Of a stretch of 64,000 bases of DNA, positions 34,250 through 46,175 are shown piece by piece. Where the stretch lies: NCBI GenBank assembly GCA_025677825.1, contig JAIXMO010000003.1:496001-560000 (forward strand). Direction: 5' to 3'. Both the position numbers and the translations under genes were made by a program. Every line of letters starts with the position of its first letter. Within the stretch, counting starts at the first letter, position 1. The DNA is from Helicostylum pulchrum (Eukaryota; Mucoromycota; Mucoromycetes; Mucorales; Mucoraceae). The notes below the pieces were generated by a model. That model had not been told where the DNA came from and searched no databases. It saw only the letters and a program-made list of their open reading frames with translations.

Positions 34250-35185
34250 ATGCTTATTCTTTATTATTACGTAAACAAATCGATACCTGAATTTTTTTGT
34301 AGTAACTGGACGTATACATTAGTAAAAGATGGCACACCTACCAAAAGCATGTCAATATTCATGATTGACTGGACTCTTAGTCACTTGATTGAAACCCCAT
34401 TGGACCGATCCACTTTGTTTGGCGCTACTAATATTTTATTGTCTATGATTCGCCACTTTGGCGCCAAAGCTCGTAATGATGTCTGCCGAAAGCCTTTATT
34501 AGTAGGTACCTGGCGTACGCTATCTAGCTTCTTGACAAGCACGCCTTGTTATAAAACTGCAGACACTCTTATGTTGATGCGTAAAGCAGCTGTCATCATT
34601 GAACAAATACCCGAGATTCGAGAAATCATTATCCACTTTGGAAATCAAGGCAGAAAGCCCTACATCTATTATTACTGAACGTATTTACCAGAGCAAAGAT
34701 ATCATGAGCTTATCCAATATCCACTCATTATGTTTCAATATCGCTACATCGTACTATGAAAAACATCCCGTAACTGATTTAAATTTACTTGCGATGGCTA
34801 GTATCTTGCAGTATCCACTCTTGGCGAAGAATACCCTGAATAAACAAGCGAAAGAAATGAAAAGATTAACACAGAACGAGGATTACAGTATGAAGCACGG
34901 TGCAGTCATTGTTTCAGTTGATACAATTCGACAGAATTATTTAACAGCAATGGGCATAGATTCTTCATTGGCTAAGACATCGCAACAATCTGATCAACGT
35001 GGATGAATTTGTTGATGTTAACATCAATTAGTAAGTTTTTGTATCCAGAGGGCAGTATAATTAGAGAAAGCCTGGATAATAATATCAAAATGATATTTGC
35101 GGAAGCAATGCAGGAGGTAAACGGAGACGGAAAGGTAGCCATATTTAAGTATTCTAACCTCATTACTCAAAACTTGGTAGGGTAA
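34250..35185 (+). pseudogene. Broken gene for an unrecognised helical protein
   Basis: Three consecutive coding segments in different frames: 34250..34675 (LDRSTLFGATNILLSMIRHF, LLVGTWRTLSSFLTSTPCYK), about 34672..34980 (SLSNIHSLCFNIATSYYEK, KHGAVIVSVDTIRQNYLTAM) and about 35029..35185 (SKFLYPEGSIIRESLDNN). The composition is good alpha-helical protein, reminiscent of an ARM/HEAT-type solenoid, but I cannot name the family. The frame changes lack acceptable splice sites, so it is most likely a recent pseudogene rather than a multi-exon gene. It lies beside the transposase island. Confidence 0.5.
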
Positions 35186-35547
35186 GGGGATTTTTTTTAT
35201 AAATATGAAATTGTGTTTTATTAAATAAATATATCATAATAAATAAAATAGTTTAATGCTAAATAATGCCCAGTTTAACTGCACGAAATCTCAAATCACA
35301 TTTTTTTAAAAATATGTCACCTTTTAAGATAAAAAGATCGAATTTCATTGTTTAAACAAGCGCCACTGGACAGCGAGAAGCTATTCTGCGAGATATTTTT
35401 AGTTATCACTACACATTCTACATTAAGATTGAGGTATAAACATGATATATTATTTCATTGACTTGGTAAATTTCTTTATTCCAGTATTTTCTATAAATAC
35501 TGTCGTTTATTTCTTTTTTACCCTATTCACTCATTATAAAATTAATT
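35186..35547. other. AT-rich flank, nothing recognised
   Basis: About 360 bp of AT-rich DNA forming the promoter side of the small membrane-protein gene. No repeat or coding signal. Confidence 0.4.
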
Positions 35548-35935
35548 ATGAATTTTTTCAATAGGCAAGGTAAATAAACAAAAACCATGATACTTTTTTT
35601 TTAAAAAAAAAATACTTTTAGTTAATATCTCAAATGTAGATCCTGGAAGAAATCTTAATTTACGTTCTCATAACCTTTTGCTTCGTATATCTAATGGACC
35701 TGAATGGATTAGACAACCTAGAGCGCATGCAATTATTGACGAGTTAACCAGGAACGATTTTTTTCAGGATGAAATTGTACATGCAGCAAGTAATATTCGC
35801 CTAGCCTACTGGAGTAAAATATTACGAATGATTGAAATCTCTCTTTACGTCTTTGCAATTTTAGGGCTTTTATATTTTTACAACTTTGTTGTTACAGATC
35901 TCGAGACCTTTTACTATATCACCAACAGACTTTAA
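35548..35935 (+). CDS. Small single-span membrane protein, 111 aa
   Basis: Two exons: a 22-nt first exon (35548..35569, MNFFNRQ) and 35622..35935, joined by a 52 bp GT-AG intron. The protein has a basic soluble part (LNLRSHNLLLRISNGPEWIR, AHAIIDELTRNDFFQDEI) and one clear membrane helix at about residues 80-102 (IEISLYVFAILGLLYFYNF), with a short C-terminal tail. This would be a tail-anchored or single-pass protein. I do not recognise the family. It is not obviously part of the neighbouring mobile-element debris, because frame and splice sites are intact. Its size would suit a mitochondrial or ER accessory subunit, but that is only a guess. Confidence 0.6.
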
Positions 35936-36654
35936 CTTTCCACACTTTTTTTTAAATAAATAACGAATCAACTTTTTGTTATTGAAACAGTAGCGTCCTA
36001 ATGTATTATGTCTTTTAATGTATTCTATACATTAGATGCCTTCGGGAAAAATGAATGATATCTGTTACTGCGATACATTAGAGACTTGTGGGACTCCTAT
36101 TTTCACTTTCACATTTTACAAAAAAGGTAATTTTTGTCGATTTAAGCTCCGGATTGTGAAAATATCTTTTCCAATTTTCACTTTTTCTGAAATAAACATC
36201 ATTTACAGGTATAAAACAGTACACAGTGCGGGGAAATAATCATTTCCGTTAAGCCAATTTTTCTAAACCCGCAATTTGATGCTGCGTTCACTGTACTGAT
36301 CGTAACTTTACTAATATTATGTTTCGCTTTTTTTTCGAGTTAATGATTGGATATAATAGACCATATATGAGACATAAGCAGCACATGTACGACTTGAGTA
36401 TTTATATCACAACAGTGTATGAAGTAAGTGTGTCTGATTCAGTACGAATGTGGGAAGTTAAGATTAGTTGATCCATGTTTATTGTTATACATTGTAACAA
36501 TAATAAAAAAATAGACTCGCTCAATATTACACGCAGAGTCAGTAATTGATTTAAACCATACTACATGGGTCGAGATATAAGATTCTCCGACTAGCCCAAA
36601 GTGTCTTTTTCTCTTTTTTTTTCTTCTTCCTTTCTCTATTTGATAGCAGTAGAT
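35936..36654. other. Intergenic, no gene supported
   Basis: 720 bp upstream of the Usp-domain gene. The frame at 36036..36239 is short and unsupported. A T-rich/C-rich leader occupies 36604..36640, directly before the next start. Confidence 0.45.
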
Positions 36655-38066
36655 ATGTCAGAACAACTAGAAGGAAAGAGTTCACACAGTAAAGTAGGAG
36701 ATTATATTCCCTTTACGACGGAAGAACCGGTTCGCCGACCATGGCTAAAAACAGAATTAGAAGATCTTAATAATGATAGTGACACAGAAGGATACAATGA
36801 AGATATCGAAGACGATGATGACACCTCAGGTGGTGGTAGTGACGAGGACAATGGTGCAGCACAAAACAAGATCAAAAATATTATGGAAGCACAAGATGAT
36901 ACAGATGATGAAGTGGAGCATCAAACGCAAGATTTTCAGCCGGTAGATATGATGAGTTGTCTATCCAAGGAAATGAAAGATTATGAAGAGAAACAAAACG
37001 ACGAAACAGAAGAATACGAACAACAAGTAGCTAACGCAAAAACAGAAGATGATATTTTGGGTGCCGAAGATCCCGATTTGCTACGTACCACAGAAAGAAA
37101 TCGTTATATTCCGTATGAAGAAAACCCGAAATCTGCTCAACACTCAAATGAGGGAGAAACAGATGCAGTTCATAGCGAACTACTGGTATTTTCGGAAAAT
37201 CTAACAGTTGTTGAGGAAGGTAATAAAATTGTCGTGGTACAGTATTACGGTGCCGGTAAAAGTGGCGTGATGCCTGATACGTACCGCTCAAAACGTAAAC
37301 CAAAGACTTATTTGGTCGCGTGCGATTTTAGTAAGGAAAGTTTATATGCAATGGAGTGGACCATGGGTGCCATGATGCGCGATGGAGATGAGCTTCATAT
37401 TGCAACTGTTGCTAATCGTGACGACAATCCCGAAGTAGTAAAGGCAACAGGTTTAGATCAAATGGGAGAGGTATATATACAAGCGAAATATTATATATAC
37501 ATTTTTCTAATGTAATTTAAAGCTGCATGCTATGTCAGGCGCGTTGATCACAGAAGCTAAAAAACTATTGGGTCAAATGATGTTGTTTAACATAAAGTTG
37601 GTTACACACGCCATGGTAGGTCGTATCAAAGACGCCTTGAAGTCTCTCGTAAGTAAAAAAATAAAGGCGTAATTTATGTGCTAGTGCTAAATATGATGAA
37701 TAGACTCGTGAAACAGATTATACCATGATAGTATGTGGTAGTAGAGGAAGAGGCTCCGTTAGAACGTAAGCATATGTAAACTTTCTTTCTTTTAAAAAAA
37801 AGTGTACTCATTAGGACTAATTATAGATTATTGATGGGATCTATATCCACTTATCTTGTACATAAATCACCAGTTCCGGTAGCAGTAATTCGTAGACAAA
37901 AGAAGAAGAAGAGGGTTAAACATGAATTAGTATCGGCCCATTCTTTAAGCGAAGGTAAAATATATATACATTACACGTACAAAAAAAAACTATAGATTCA
38001 CAATTGTATTATTATTTCAATACAGGGATCAAGACAGGACATCTGCATGTAGACGAATTAAGTTAA
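36655..38066 (+). CDS. Universal stress protein (UspA-like) domain protein, 390 aa
   Basis: Five exons: 36655..37470, 37523..37648, 37704..37765, 37827..37954 and 38026..38066. The N-terminal 200 residues are acidic and presumably disordered (NEDIEDDDDTSGGGSDEDN, EEKQNDETEEYEQQ), with phosphorylatable Ser/Thr. The Usp domain begins near residue 220 with TYLVACDFSKESLYAMEW and continues to MIVCGSRGRGSVRTLLMGSI and PVPVAVIR, the nucleotide-binding strand and G-x-x-G-x(9)-G-S/T-type loop (GSRGRGSVRTLLMGS). Fungal Usp proteins commonly carry such acidic extensions. It may bind ATP or AMP; role unknown, probably stress-related. The start is the ATG at MSEQLEGKSS; no in-frame ATG lies between the T/C-rich leader and it. 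Confidence 0.88.
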
Positions 38067-38808
38067 ACGTATTATTTTAATAAAGCCAAAATGTAATGTA
38101 CATATTATTATCTCGATATTAAAGCCTCATGAAAAAAAAAGCCCAACCGTGTGTTTTTGTTTCACAAGAAATTAGTTATAAGTAACAAAGTTACACCATC
38201 TTTCAAGGTGAAAAAAATATTAGAGTAAAAAAAAAACTTCCAAATCTTTATTTAATGAAAAGCTTGGGTCTGTAATTTCTGTTAAGACACCTTCCAGGGA
38301 ATCATAAACTCTTTCACCTTACTCCTGTTTTATTAATTTCCGTGTCAAATCTAAAAGTATTTTTCCACAGATATAATAAACAAAGTTATGGATATGCGTG
38401 TCATCAACATTTGATTTATTGGAATTAATTAGCAAGCGCGGTGTTCTATAAAATAAGAGAGGATAAGTATTCGCGTGACAGTGACCTAAAGCAATGACAA
38501 AAAATAGATACTAACACTGTATGGAGCAAATTGGCAATTTGAACCACTGCTTTGTCATATTTTGTTATTGCTTCACCCAATATAGCTATAGTAGTCTTTT
38601 GCAACTCCATCCATTTGTCGTTATTGTCTTCAAATTTGAACTAAATAGTCGGATTTTAGTATGTAAAAATGATTCTGTAGTAGTAAGATATTACATTAAT
38701 TAATTGCATGCACCATTTAAAAACTATGGGGTCGATATCATTTGGTTTTCCACTTGAAAACAAAGGGATAGAAGAGAGATGTACTTCTGTTCCCAAATAT
38801 TAGACGAG

Positions 38809-39280
38809 TCAAGGATGCTTTAAACTGATATATGGATGACTTAAAGTGATAAAATAATAATTTACTGATTCATTATCTTCGCATACTGTATCAACTGAAT
38901 AATTTCTCGTCCTTCTTGGGTGATAATCTTCTGATTTGCAGCTACCATCAGATTCATATCCCTCTTCAATATCTTTTCCTTTGGATGATGCAACGCTTTC
39001 AATAATATTGTCCGCTGTTACTGTACTTAAACTATTATGTATTCTGTAGCTTTCTTTCAATATATTGTTTGTGGATTGTTCCCTTGCGTTTTCTACTGAA
39101 TGTCTGTCAAGGTCCTCAAGGGCAGTTTTATGATGATTTTGAAAACGTTGTTTTGTTGCCGGTCTTTTATAATGGGTCAGCACATATTCTGCAAAGTCTA
39201 TTAAAGATACCGGAAGTCCTTTTGTGCCTTTTAACTTTTAAATCCTTGGATAATGAATGTACTGTGGAATCTAAGCTATA
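38809..39280 (-). pseudogene. Possible helical-module relic of repeat family
   Basis: Minus-strand frame 39183..38809 encodes a charged, helical, then acidic segment (LEDLDRHSVENAREQSTNN, DIEEGYESDGSCKSEDY), preceded in another frame by KVKRHKRTSGIFNRLCR. The order basic, helical with spaced N/R residues, then Ser/Asp linker resembles the gene at 22285..23021, but the YWxxR core is not preserved. Assignment is weak; it may be an unrelated orphan frame. Confidence 0.25.
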
Positions 39281-40230
39281 AAATAGTAAAGATTCAGAAA
39301 TAAAATAAAAACACAAGAGATACAAGAAAGTAATCAGTCGCAAAATCAGATAGAAGTTTATTTAACGTGAAAAAGGTAGAGGTTTATATAGCTTTTTCAT
39401 GTCTGAGTTTACAGATAAAATGAGTGCGTTTGGGACACACTAAAGTGCCACACTTTCCATGTCTAATTTCCTGCCGTGATTATATAATCCAGTCTTTCGG
39501 ACAAGACATGCAATTATGGAAACCTTCTAATCCTGTATCCAAACATCAGTTATTACTGGACGATGTTGACTAATACATATTTATTTTAATTAAGCCTTAT
39601 CATAATGATTAGAGTCGTGAGATAATCAAGTATGTGTAAATATATATGAGAATATATATCTGTATATGTGCTTGATTACATCATGTACAATTTTTCTTGC
39701 CATTTTTTCTTCCTCTAACCAGGATGAGGCTTTTAGAGATATGAAAAAAATTGGAAGGTTATGCTTATAGCAGTCTTCTTTGCTAAAAGAAAAATCATTC
39801 TTGACATGAAATGTAGTAGGGCCCTTCATAACGATTGCATGAATAGAAACTGGGCGCACAACATTTTTATTTTTGTGGCCACGGGTCATTAGTTGTATAT
39901 GGTAGGAAGTCAGCGTCACATTCTAAGTGTGGGAGGCTACGAGCTTACACATTATGGGTTGCGTTCACTCGAATTGATGTGCTTTTCTAGTTGTAGAGAA
40001 TGTAACGAAGATAAGTATTTGTTTCGGTATACCTCCATTTTCTTTAGCGTTCTTAATCATTTATTATTATAGGGATAAAGGCAGATATGGCTCTTATATC
40101 AGCAACTGCGGAAATATAATACATAAAATAAAGGTTTTAGACACACCATTTGTTAGCAGTGACCTTACAAACTTGATATTTCTGCCAGAAGTATTATCTT
40201 AACAAGAAGTTAATGTTCTATTCATATTTG

Positions 40231-40336
40231 GCCGACAATTTGTTTTTGCATTACCCGACAAACTAAATCTCATTAACCAGCAACCAACATTTTCATTTTT
40301 CTGTGACCGACAATTACTTTTTTTGTAACCGACAAT
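40231..40336 (+). repeat. Four CCGACAA motifs upstream of transposase relic
   Basis: CCGACAA appears at about 40232, 40255, 40307 and 40329, each preceded by G, C, A or A and mostly followed by T. All four are in the same orientation within 105 bp. They may be subterminal repeats or binding sites at the left end of the adjacent Tc1-like element. No reverse-orientation TTGTCGG counterpart was found in the several hundred bp after the transposase. Confidence 0.5.
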
Positions 40337-40344
40337 ATCCACCA

Positions 40345-41656
40345 GCTGGACTGTATCATCGATCCGAACATAGTTCTCGCTAAACCAGAAGATATAAAGG
40401 ATACTGAAATAGAAGATGTACCTGCTAATAAGGTCGAATTAGCGAAAGCACCCGTTTACAGTACGTACAGAAACTATTACGACCACACGAGAGAGGAGTT
40501 CATTGACCGAAAGATCGAAGGTCCCGTCAAAAGAGGCAGTTGCGAGAGAGTTAGGAATAAAGAGTAGCACTGCTAAGCATTGGTGGGAACATTATCAAGA
40601 GACAGGTGAGGTTCCGTATAGAAATCTGAGAAAAATACTGGCAGACCTCGTACTTTTACTGAGGAACACGAAGAATACATTCAAGAGATAGTGAAGAAAG
40701 ATCCACAATTGTGTGCTGTTGATATTACTAACTCGTTGACGTCCAAGTTTGAAGACTTCTCAATTTCCAAATCTCAAATGAATCATCACTTGAGAAACAA
40801 TATGTTTATCACCGTGTAGAAGCCAACTTTCGAAGCAAAAATAAGAAACTCAGACGATAACCTACAAACGAGATATGAATGATTCATGAAGTGGAAGGAT
40901 TCAGATATAGACTTCGAAAAAATCTGCATTTTCATTGATGAGGCTGGCTTTAATATTCATATGAGGAGCAACTGAGCAAGGTCAACTATAGGAATACCTG
41001 CCTTTGTAGAACTTGATAAGGCTCGTGCACCATCTCACACCATCATCATCGGTGCTATCCACTCCTCCAGTGTTATTCATGCCGCAACAAAAATCCCCCA
41101 CCAAGGAAGGAAAAGGCTCCAAAACCTGCGGCAAGTAAAAGTGAGAAATAAAAAAAAAAAGAAGAGAAAGCTTGCAAAGGGCAAAGAAAGAGCAGGCGAA
41201 ATCATCATTGAGAAACCTGTTGTAGAGTATGTCGAGGTTGAAAGTATTGATGACACTGAAGCCAATAGAGTCCCCTTCAAAGGCATTACTACGGCTCATT
41301 TCATAAAGTTCGTGAACGAGCTACTTGACATTATGGATATGGACGAAAGCCTAAAGGGCAGTTATCTTGTGATGGACAGCTGCACCATTCACAAATCACA
41401 TCCCATGATTAGAAAAATTGAGGGCAGAGGATACAGAGTCATGTATTTGCCTCCGTATTCACCAGAGTTGAAAGCAATCGAAAACTTTTGGGCTATTGTA
41501 AAAATAAAAATGAGGCGCGAGAACCTAACGACAGAGGAGACTTTATCTCAGAGGATCGCTGATGCTTGCAATGATGTACGCGTTAGTGTCCTTCGCGGAT
41601 TCTGCGGCCATTCTAGGCGTCATATTACTTATTGTCGAGATAAAATTCACTTTTAA
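40345..41656 (+). pseudogene. Tc1/IS630-type DD34E transposase, dead copy
   Basis: Transposase of the IS630/Tc1/mariner superfamily, split over three frames. N-terminal helix-turn-helix: KEAVARELGIKSSTAKHWW at about 40530..40590. Second domain: RPRTFTEEHEEYIQEIVKK and QLCAVDITNSLTSKF. Catalytic triad: the first aspartate in FIDEAGFNIHM (about 40935), the second in YLVMDSCTIHKS (about 41370), and a glutamate in LPPYSPELKAIENFW. The second acid and the glutamate are separated by 34 residues. The final 171 codons (41141..41656) are uninterrupted; earlier parts have several stops and frame changes. A Lys-rich insert (RNKKKKRKLAKGKERAG) before the second aspartate is unusual. Clear terminal inverted repeats and TA duplications were not located. 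Confidence 0.85.
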
Positions 41657-44600
41657 TCAACCGCTAAATATAAGACGCGCTTACGACTCCTCCTATGTGG
41701 GCATTTTATCAATTCGTCGTACCACCTTGGATTTTTTGTCTTTTTTAGATCTCAGGCCTTTGGATTTTTTAGTCTTATTTAATTTAATAACCGTTGTGCT
41801 TTTTTTTTAATTAAAATGTCCCTCTTTTTTTTTTGAGCAGCACATGTATACCGTACTTGAGTCACCTTACTATACACCAGTACCATTAGCAAAATATAAA
41901 ATATAAAATATATATGTACACTAAAAAAAAAGTCAGTACTACTCTGTATCTTTTTTTTTTAGACTAATTTTTTTTTAAAAAAATACACTCTTTCCGGAAA
42001 TTATTTTGGGACAAACAGTTGGAGGTTTCGCCCTTCGGTAGCATCACACTTCAGCGGCAGAAGCGTATCAGTAGAAAGCAACCATTACGGAAGCACCGTC
42101 AAAAAGCCATTCACCCATAAATAACCATCGGATAAGAAGAGAACCCATTATACAACGTACTATGTACGTATTAGTATAAAGAACACCAGTTAAAGCATAA
42201 TACGTTGTATATTTCTTACGATGAATAATTATAAATAATAATGCAAAAAGAAAAAAAGGGGACAACATTTTTTTTTTTTCGGTTTATTTATGTTAAATTA
42301 TTGCTGTCAGTTTCATTGTACCTACCCAGAAGATACTTGACAGGAATATCGTATGCGGTATCTAAATTGGTCCAGGCTTTTATAAAAATAAAGCCCTTTT
42401 GAGACTCTAGTAACTATTAGAGCTGATTCGGTTAATATCAGTCTACAATCTTTGTTTTCTTTTTCCTTCAGCATCACGTAATCAGAGATAGTAGTTTCAA
42501 CACACGCCTACACCTAATCGATGCAACGATACAACGATAGGGTATCGATCGCTGAAAATATTTTCAACGATCGGTTACACACGTATTTCCTTAAAATGTT
42601 TCCTGCTATGGTCAATTTACACCGTCGATTAAAAAGTGGGGTACATTTACCAGTTTTAAGCGAACAGTAATTCGTTTTGCACCAACATACCACAGGAAAA
42701 GGCTTCTTTTGAACGATGTGCACATATCCTATATATAGAATTCATTTTTTTAAAAGAAGAAAGGGGAAAAGGAAGAAAAAAAAGTTGCTTCAAAAAAAGT
42801 AGAGTCGTATAAATTATGATAGTCAAAAAAAGACTTTTTCACACATGAATAGGTAAAATATTTATACGAAAGAAAAACTTGCTTTCATATATATTGATAC
42901 TAAAATACCTGTAAATACTTATTTAATTCATTTGGCATGAATTAAAAAAAAAGAGCCATAAAGGTATTTTAAAACTTGTGATAATAAAAGAAAAAACGAG
43001 GAACTGATAGTCATAAAAATGACCGAGGTAGCTATTATCAAATGTGTTTTTCCATGTTTATTGATGTCACTTTATAGTCGGCCTGACATCCCATTTTGAA
43101 TTTCGGATTTCTAAAATAGAAATGATCTTGTGTTTGTCCAAAACTAAACAGTTCTGTCCAACTATCACTTCAAACTCCCTTTAAATATTTTTTTTTGAAA
43201 AAGACAGGTGTATAATATTGTTTCTAACGAAGAGATTTGATCCTCAATACATAAATAGTCTAGAGTGTGATAGCCGGCACGGGTACATATTCAGGATTGT
43301 CGCGATTCTATTTCCAATATGAATTATATCTTGTGATGCGCCCAAAATATATCAATTATATTGCCATTTTTAACAATTCCTTTAAAGGCGATAATGCTAG
43401 GTGAATGCCGAGTCAAGAATTATAAGTTTCAATAATTGAATATTTATCTTCAGTTTACGTCGTTTCAATCAGAATTAGGTTCTGTGGGCCTTCTTCAAGC
43501 ACATACGCAAATTTCCAAAGATCATTCTTAGTGTACATATAATAAAAAGTAACTATTAGTTAGAATGTCTAAAATATATCTGGTATTGGAGACGCTGAGT
43601 GCAAGGCTATTTTTTAAAATGTTGGCGAAACAAAGTCGAATATAATGTGAAGGATGCTCTCTGAGCCACGCTTTATTTTCCTTTTTAATAAAAATTTCTA
43701 GCAAAGCATAAAACTTTTTTTGGGGAGGGGAGTATAAAATGAGATTATGATGAAAAAAAAAACGAGTTACACCGGTATGTTGGAACTATGTAACACGTAA
43801 TTTTTTTTTCATTATATCAGATTCGTACCTTTCGACATATGTATTTAATAGGACACATGTAACGTGTTAGTTTCACTACAGTAACGATTTTTTTGTATAC
43901 ATTTAATATGAGCGGGCATGACCTCATTTAAAATAGAGATACATTTTCTAGTGTATTGCCTTTTCGAGAAATCAATTGAGATACGTCAATAATTTCCCAT
44001 TGAGCCTCTTTTTTATCGTCAGGACATAATTTTGAGCAAAGAAAAAGAGAAAGTCTTTCCGGGATATACCGTGTAAAGGAACATCCTCTTTTTTTTTTTT
44101 TGGGTGTACTCGGAAGATATAGAAAGATCTCCGAGAAAGAAAAAGATACTTTTTGTAAACGTAAAATGTACAAAGTTTAGTACACGTTTTATATATACTT
44201 TGGTAAATAAAAGGAGGTCAAAGCATTGCGCGGTACTGAAATCCGAATCATGAAATTCAAACTGTGATTACTCACCAAAAGTTCGCAGCCCTAGCGTGGT
44301 AAAAAAAAAACCATGTTCGTGCCTAAGCCAATTATTTCCTTTACGCCACCTTGATTCGTTCTTTCTTATATTACTTTACCCTTTTGTATTATTTCTGTAC
44401 ACTGCTTTTTGTACAAAAATATTTTCTTTTAGAAAACGGATTTACGGCAGTATCGAGGGGGGTCGGAGCAGTAATCGCAGTTGTTTATTTTTTGCAGTTT
44501 GCTTACATAATAACGTTTTCATTTCACCATGCTTGCACAAAAAAAAAACTCAAACGTCTTAATTTTCTATTTGTAAAGTTTAGGGTTTTTTGTGTGATAT

Positions 44601-46175
44601 ATAAATTTTTTTTTTTTTTTTTTTTTGTGGGTAAAGAGAATTAAGCATTTTTTGAAATACAATATAAATTCGTGGCATTAGCGAATATATGTAATTGTTC
44701 TAGTCTCAAAAAATAAATTTCCGTCTTGTCGCTCTTTACAAAAAAAAAAAAAAACTACTCTGGGTAAAGAAAACAAAAAATACTAGTAACAGATTATAAG
44801 ATTCCTATTAATAAGTTTCCATGCATGAATACTCTCGCATCAATTAGGATAATGTATGTTCCACCGTACCGAGTATTTTAGATATGTTATTTAACAGAAA
44901 TATTTAGACATGATTGGGTACGCAAAACAAGGTCTTCTGACAGTAAACAAAGTGATAAGAATGATCGCTGACAAGAAAGTTTCTTGGTTTCACAGCTCAA
45001 AGCGGAGAATACGTATCCTATAACGTTTCCCCTTCACATTTTCAAGATAATTTGACAGCTACAAATCACAAGGTCAATTAAATAAATATTAGCTGTACAG
45101 AAATAAATAAAAAAAAAAAGGGCGCACATCATTGTACTCGTGGTTTACACAAAAATTCATTATAGATGTATACAAAAAAAAAAGTTATGAGCCAGAAATT
45201 TGCAAAAGGGATTTACTTGATTTGAAACTCAATGCAAAAAAATAGTAGTCATCACTTTCAATGCAACAAAGTTTAAATGAAAGAGCGAATGTTGTTGTTG
45301 TGTAATTCTATCGTTACGAGAAGATTACACAGTCATAAATATTTTTGGTACACTATCGAAAAACGAGGGTTTAAGGTACAAAAAATAAAAATAAACAAAG
45401 AGAAGGGGAAGCTGGTACCACTTTAAATGTCTAAATAAGTACAGTTCAAGAAAATACGTGCATACAAAAAGAAAAAAAAAAGCAAAAGTGCGCGGGGAAG
45501 TGAGTCAAGGTAGAAGTGGTCTCAGTTCGTTACATCGATTATGCATTAATATTCTAGACTTTGCTTGTCAAGTTGCGGGGTTACTAGTGCATTATGTACA
45601 TATCAATATATGTACAGGTGAATAGACATTGTTTGCAATAGATATGCTAGAAAAATAAAGTTCTTGCAATTAACTGGTCTACTACCAAAACCCCGGCAAA
45701 TTGTGCTACAGTATATACATATTTATCGGTAGCTTATAATCCACAATAGAGAAAAAATCTCAACCTTTTGAGATATCAAACACCTTTTACTGAACAGACC
45801 AAAAAAAAAAAAAAAAAAAAAAACGCCCATTGGAAGTTTATTTTAGAAAAGCGTCAACTGAGCGCATTGCGGAAACCCTATATTTAGAATTCGCACTTTT
45901 TTTTGGCTCAAAGAGTTTTTTAAAATCCGAATAATGAGTATATTGATATTGGTAACCGGACCAACAGTAAAAAAAAGTCGGTGTAAAGAATCAAAAAAAA
46001 AAAAATTTATATTGTATGACAATAGAACATCGACCCTTCCTCTCTAACCAAGATTGGATCTGTTACACGACTGCTCCGTGTTCTTTTATATAAAGCACAC
46101 TTTTTTTAATACTTTTTTTTCATCATCCTTTTTTCCTTCTTTTTTTTTACTCACAACAATAATAATAATAAAAAA
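41657..46175. other. 4.5 kb gene desert
   Basis: Long interval lacking a convincing gene. One patch at about 42540..42670 reads as continuous protein (SIAENIFNDRLHTYFLKMF, NLHRRLKSGVHLPVL) but is only about 45 codons and unrecognised. The frames at 44296..44644 are T-rich low complexity. Homopolymers of 12 to 23 A or T occur near 44609, 44740 and 45802. A palindrome TGTACATATCAATATATGTA... lies near 45594. Nothing further is supported. Confidence 0.45.

Larger units (their letters stand above)
38067..40344. other. Gene-poor interval with weak coding relics
   Basis: 2.3 kb without an intact gene. Coding-like remnants are confined to the minus strand at about 38850..39280 (listed separately) and at 39626..39919 (VRPVSIHAIVMKGPTTFHV, EEEKMARKIVHDVIKHIY), the latter unrecognised. 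At the right end, four CCGACAA motifs precede a transposase relic. Confidence 0.4.

Noticed and set aside
44296..44644. Overlapping 88- and 97-codon frames
   Set aside because: Built from T and A tracts (F/K/L runs), no conservation signal; not called as genes.
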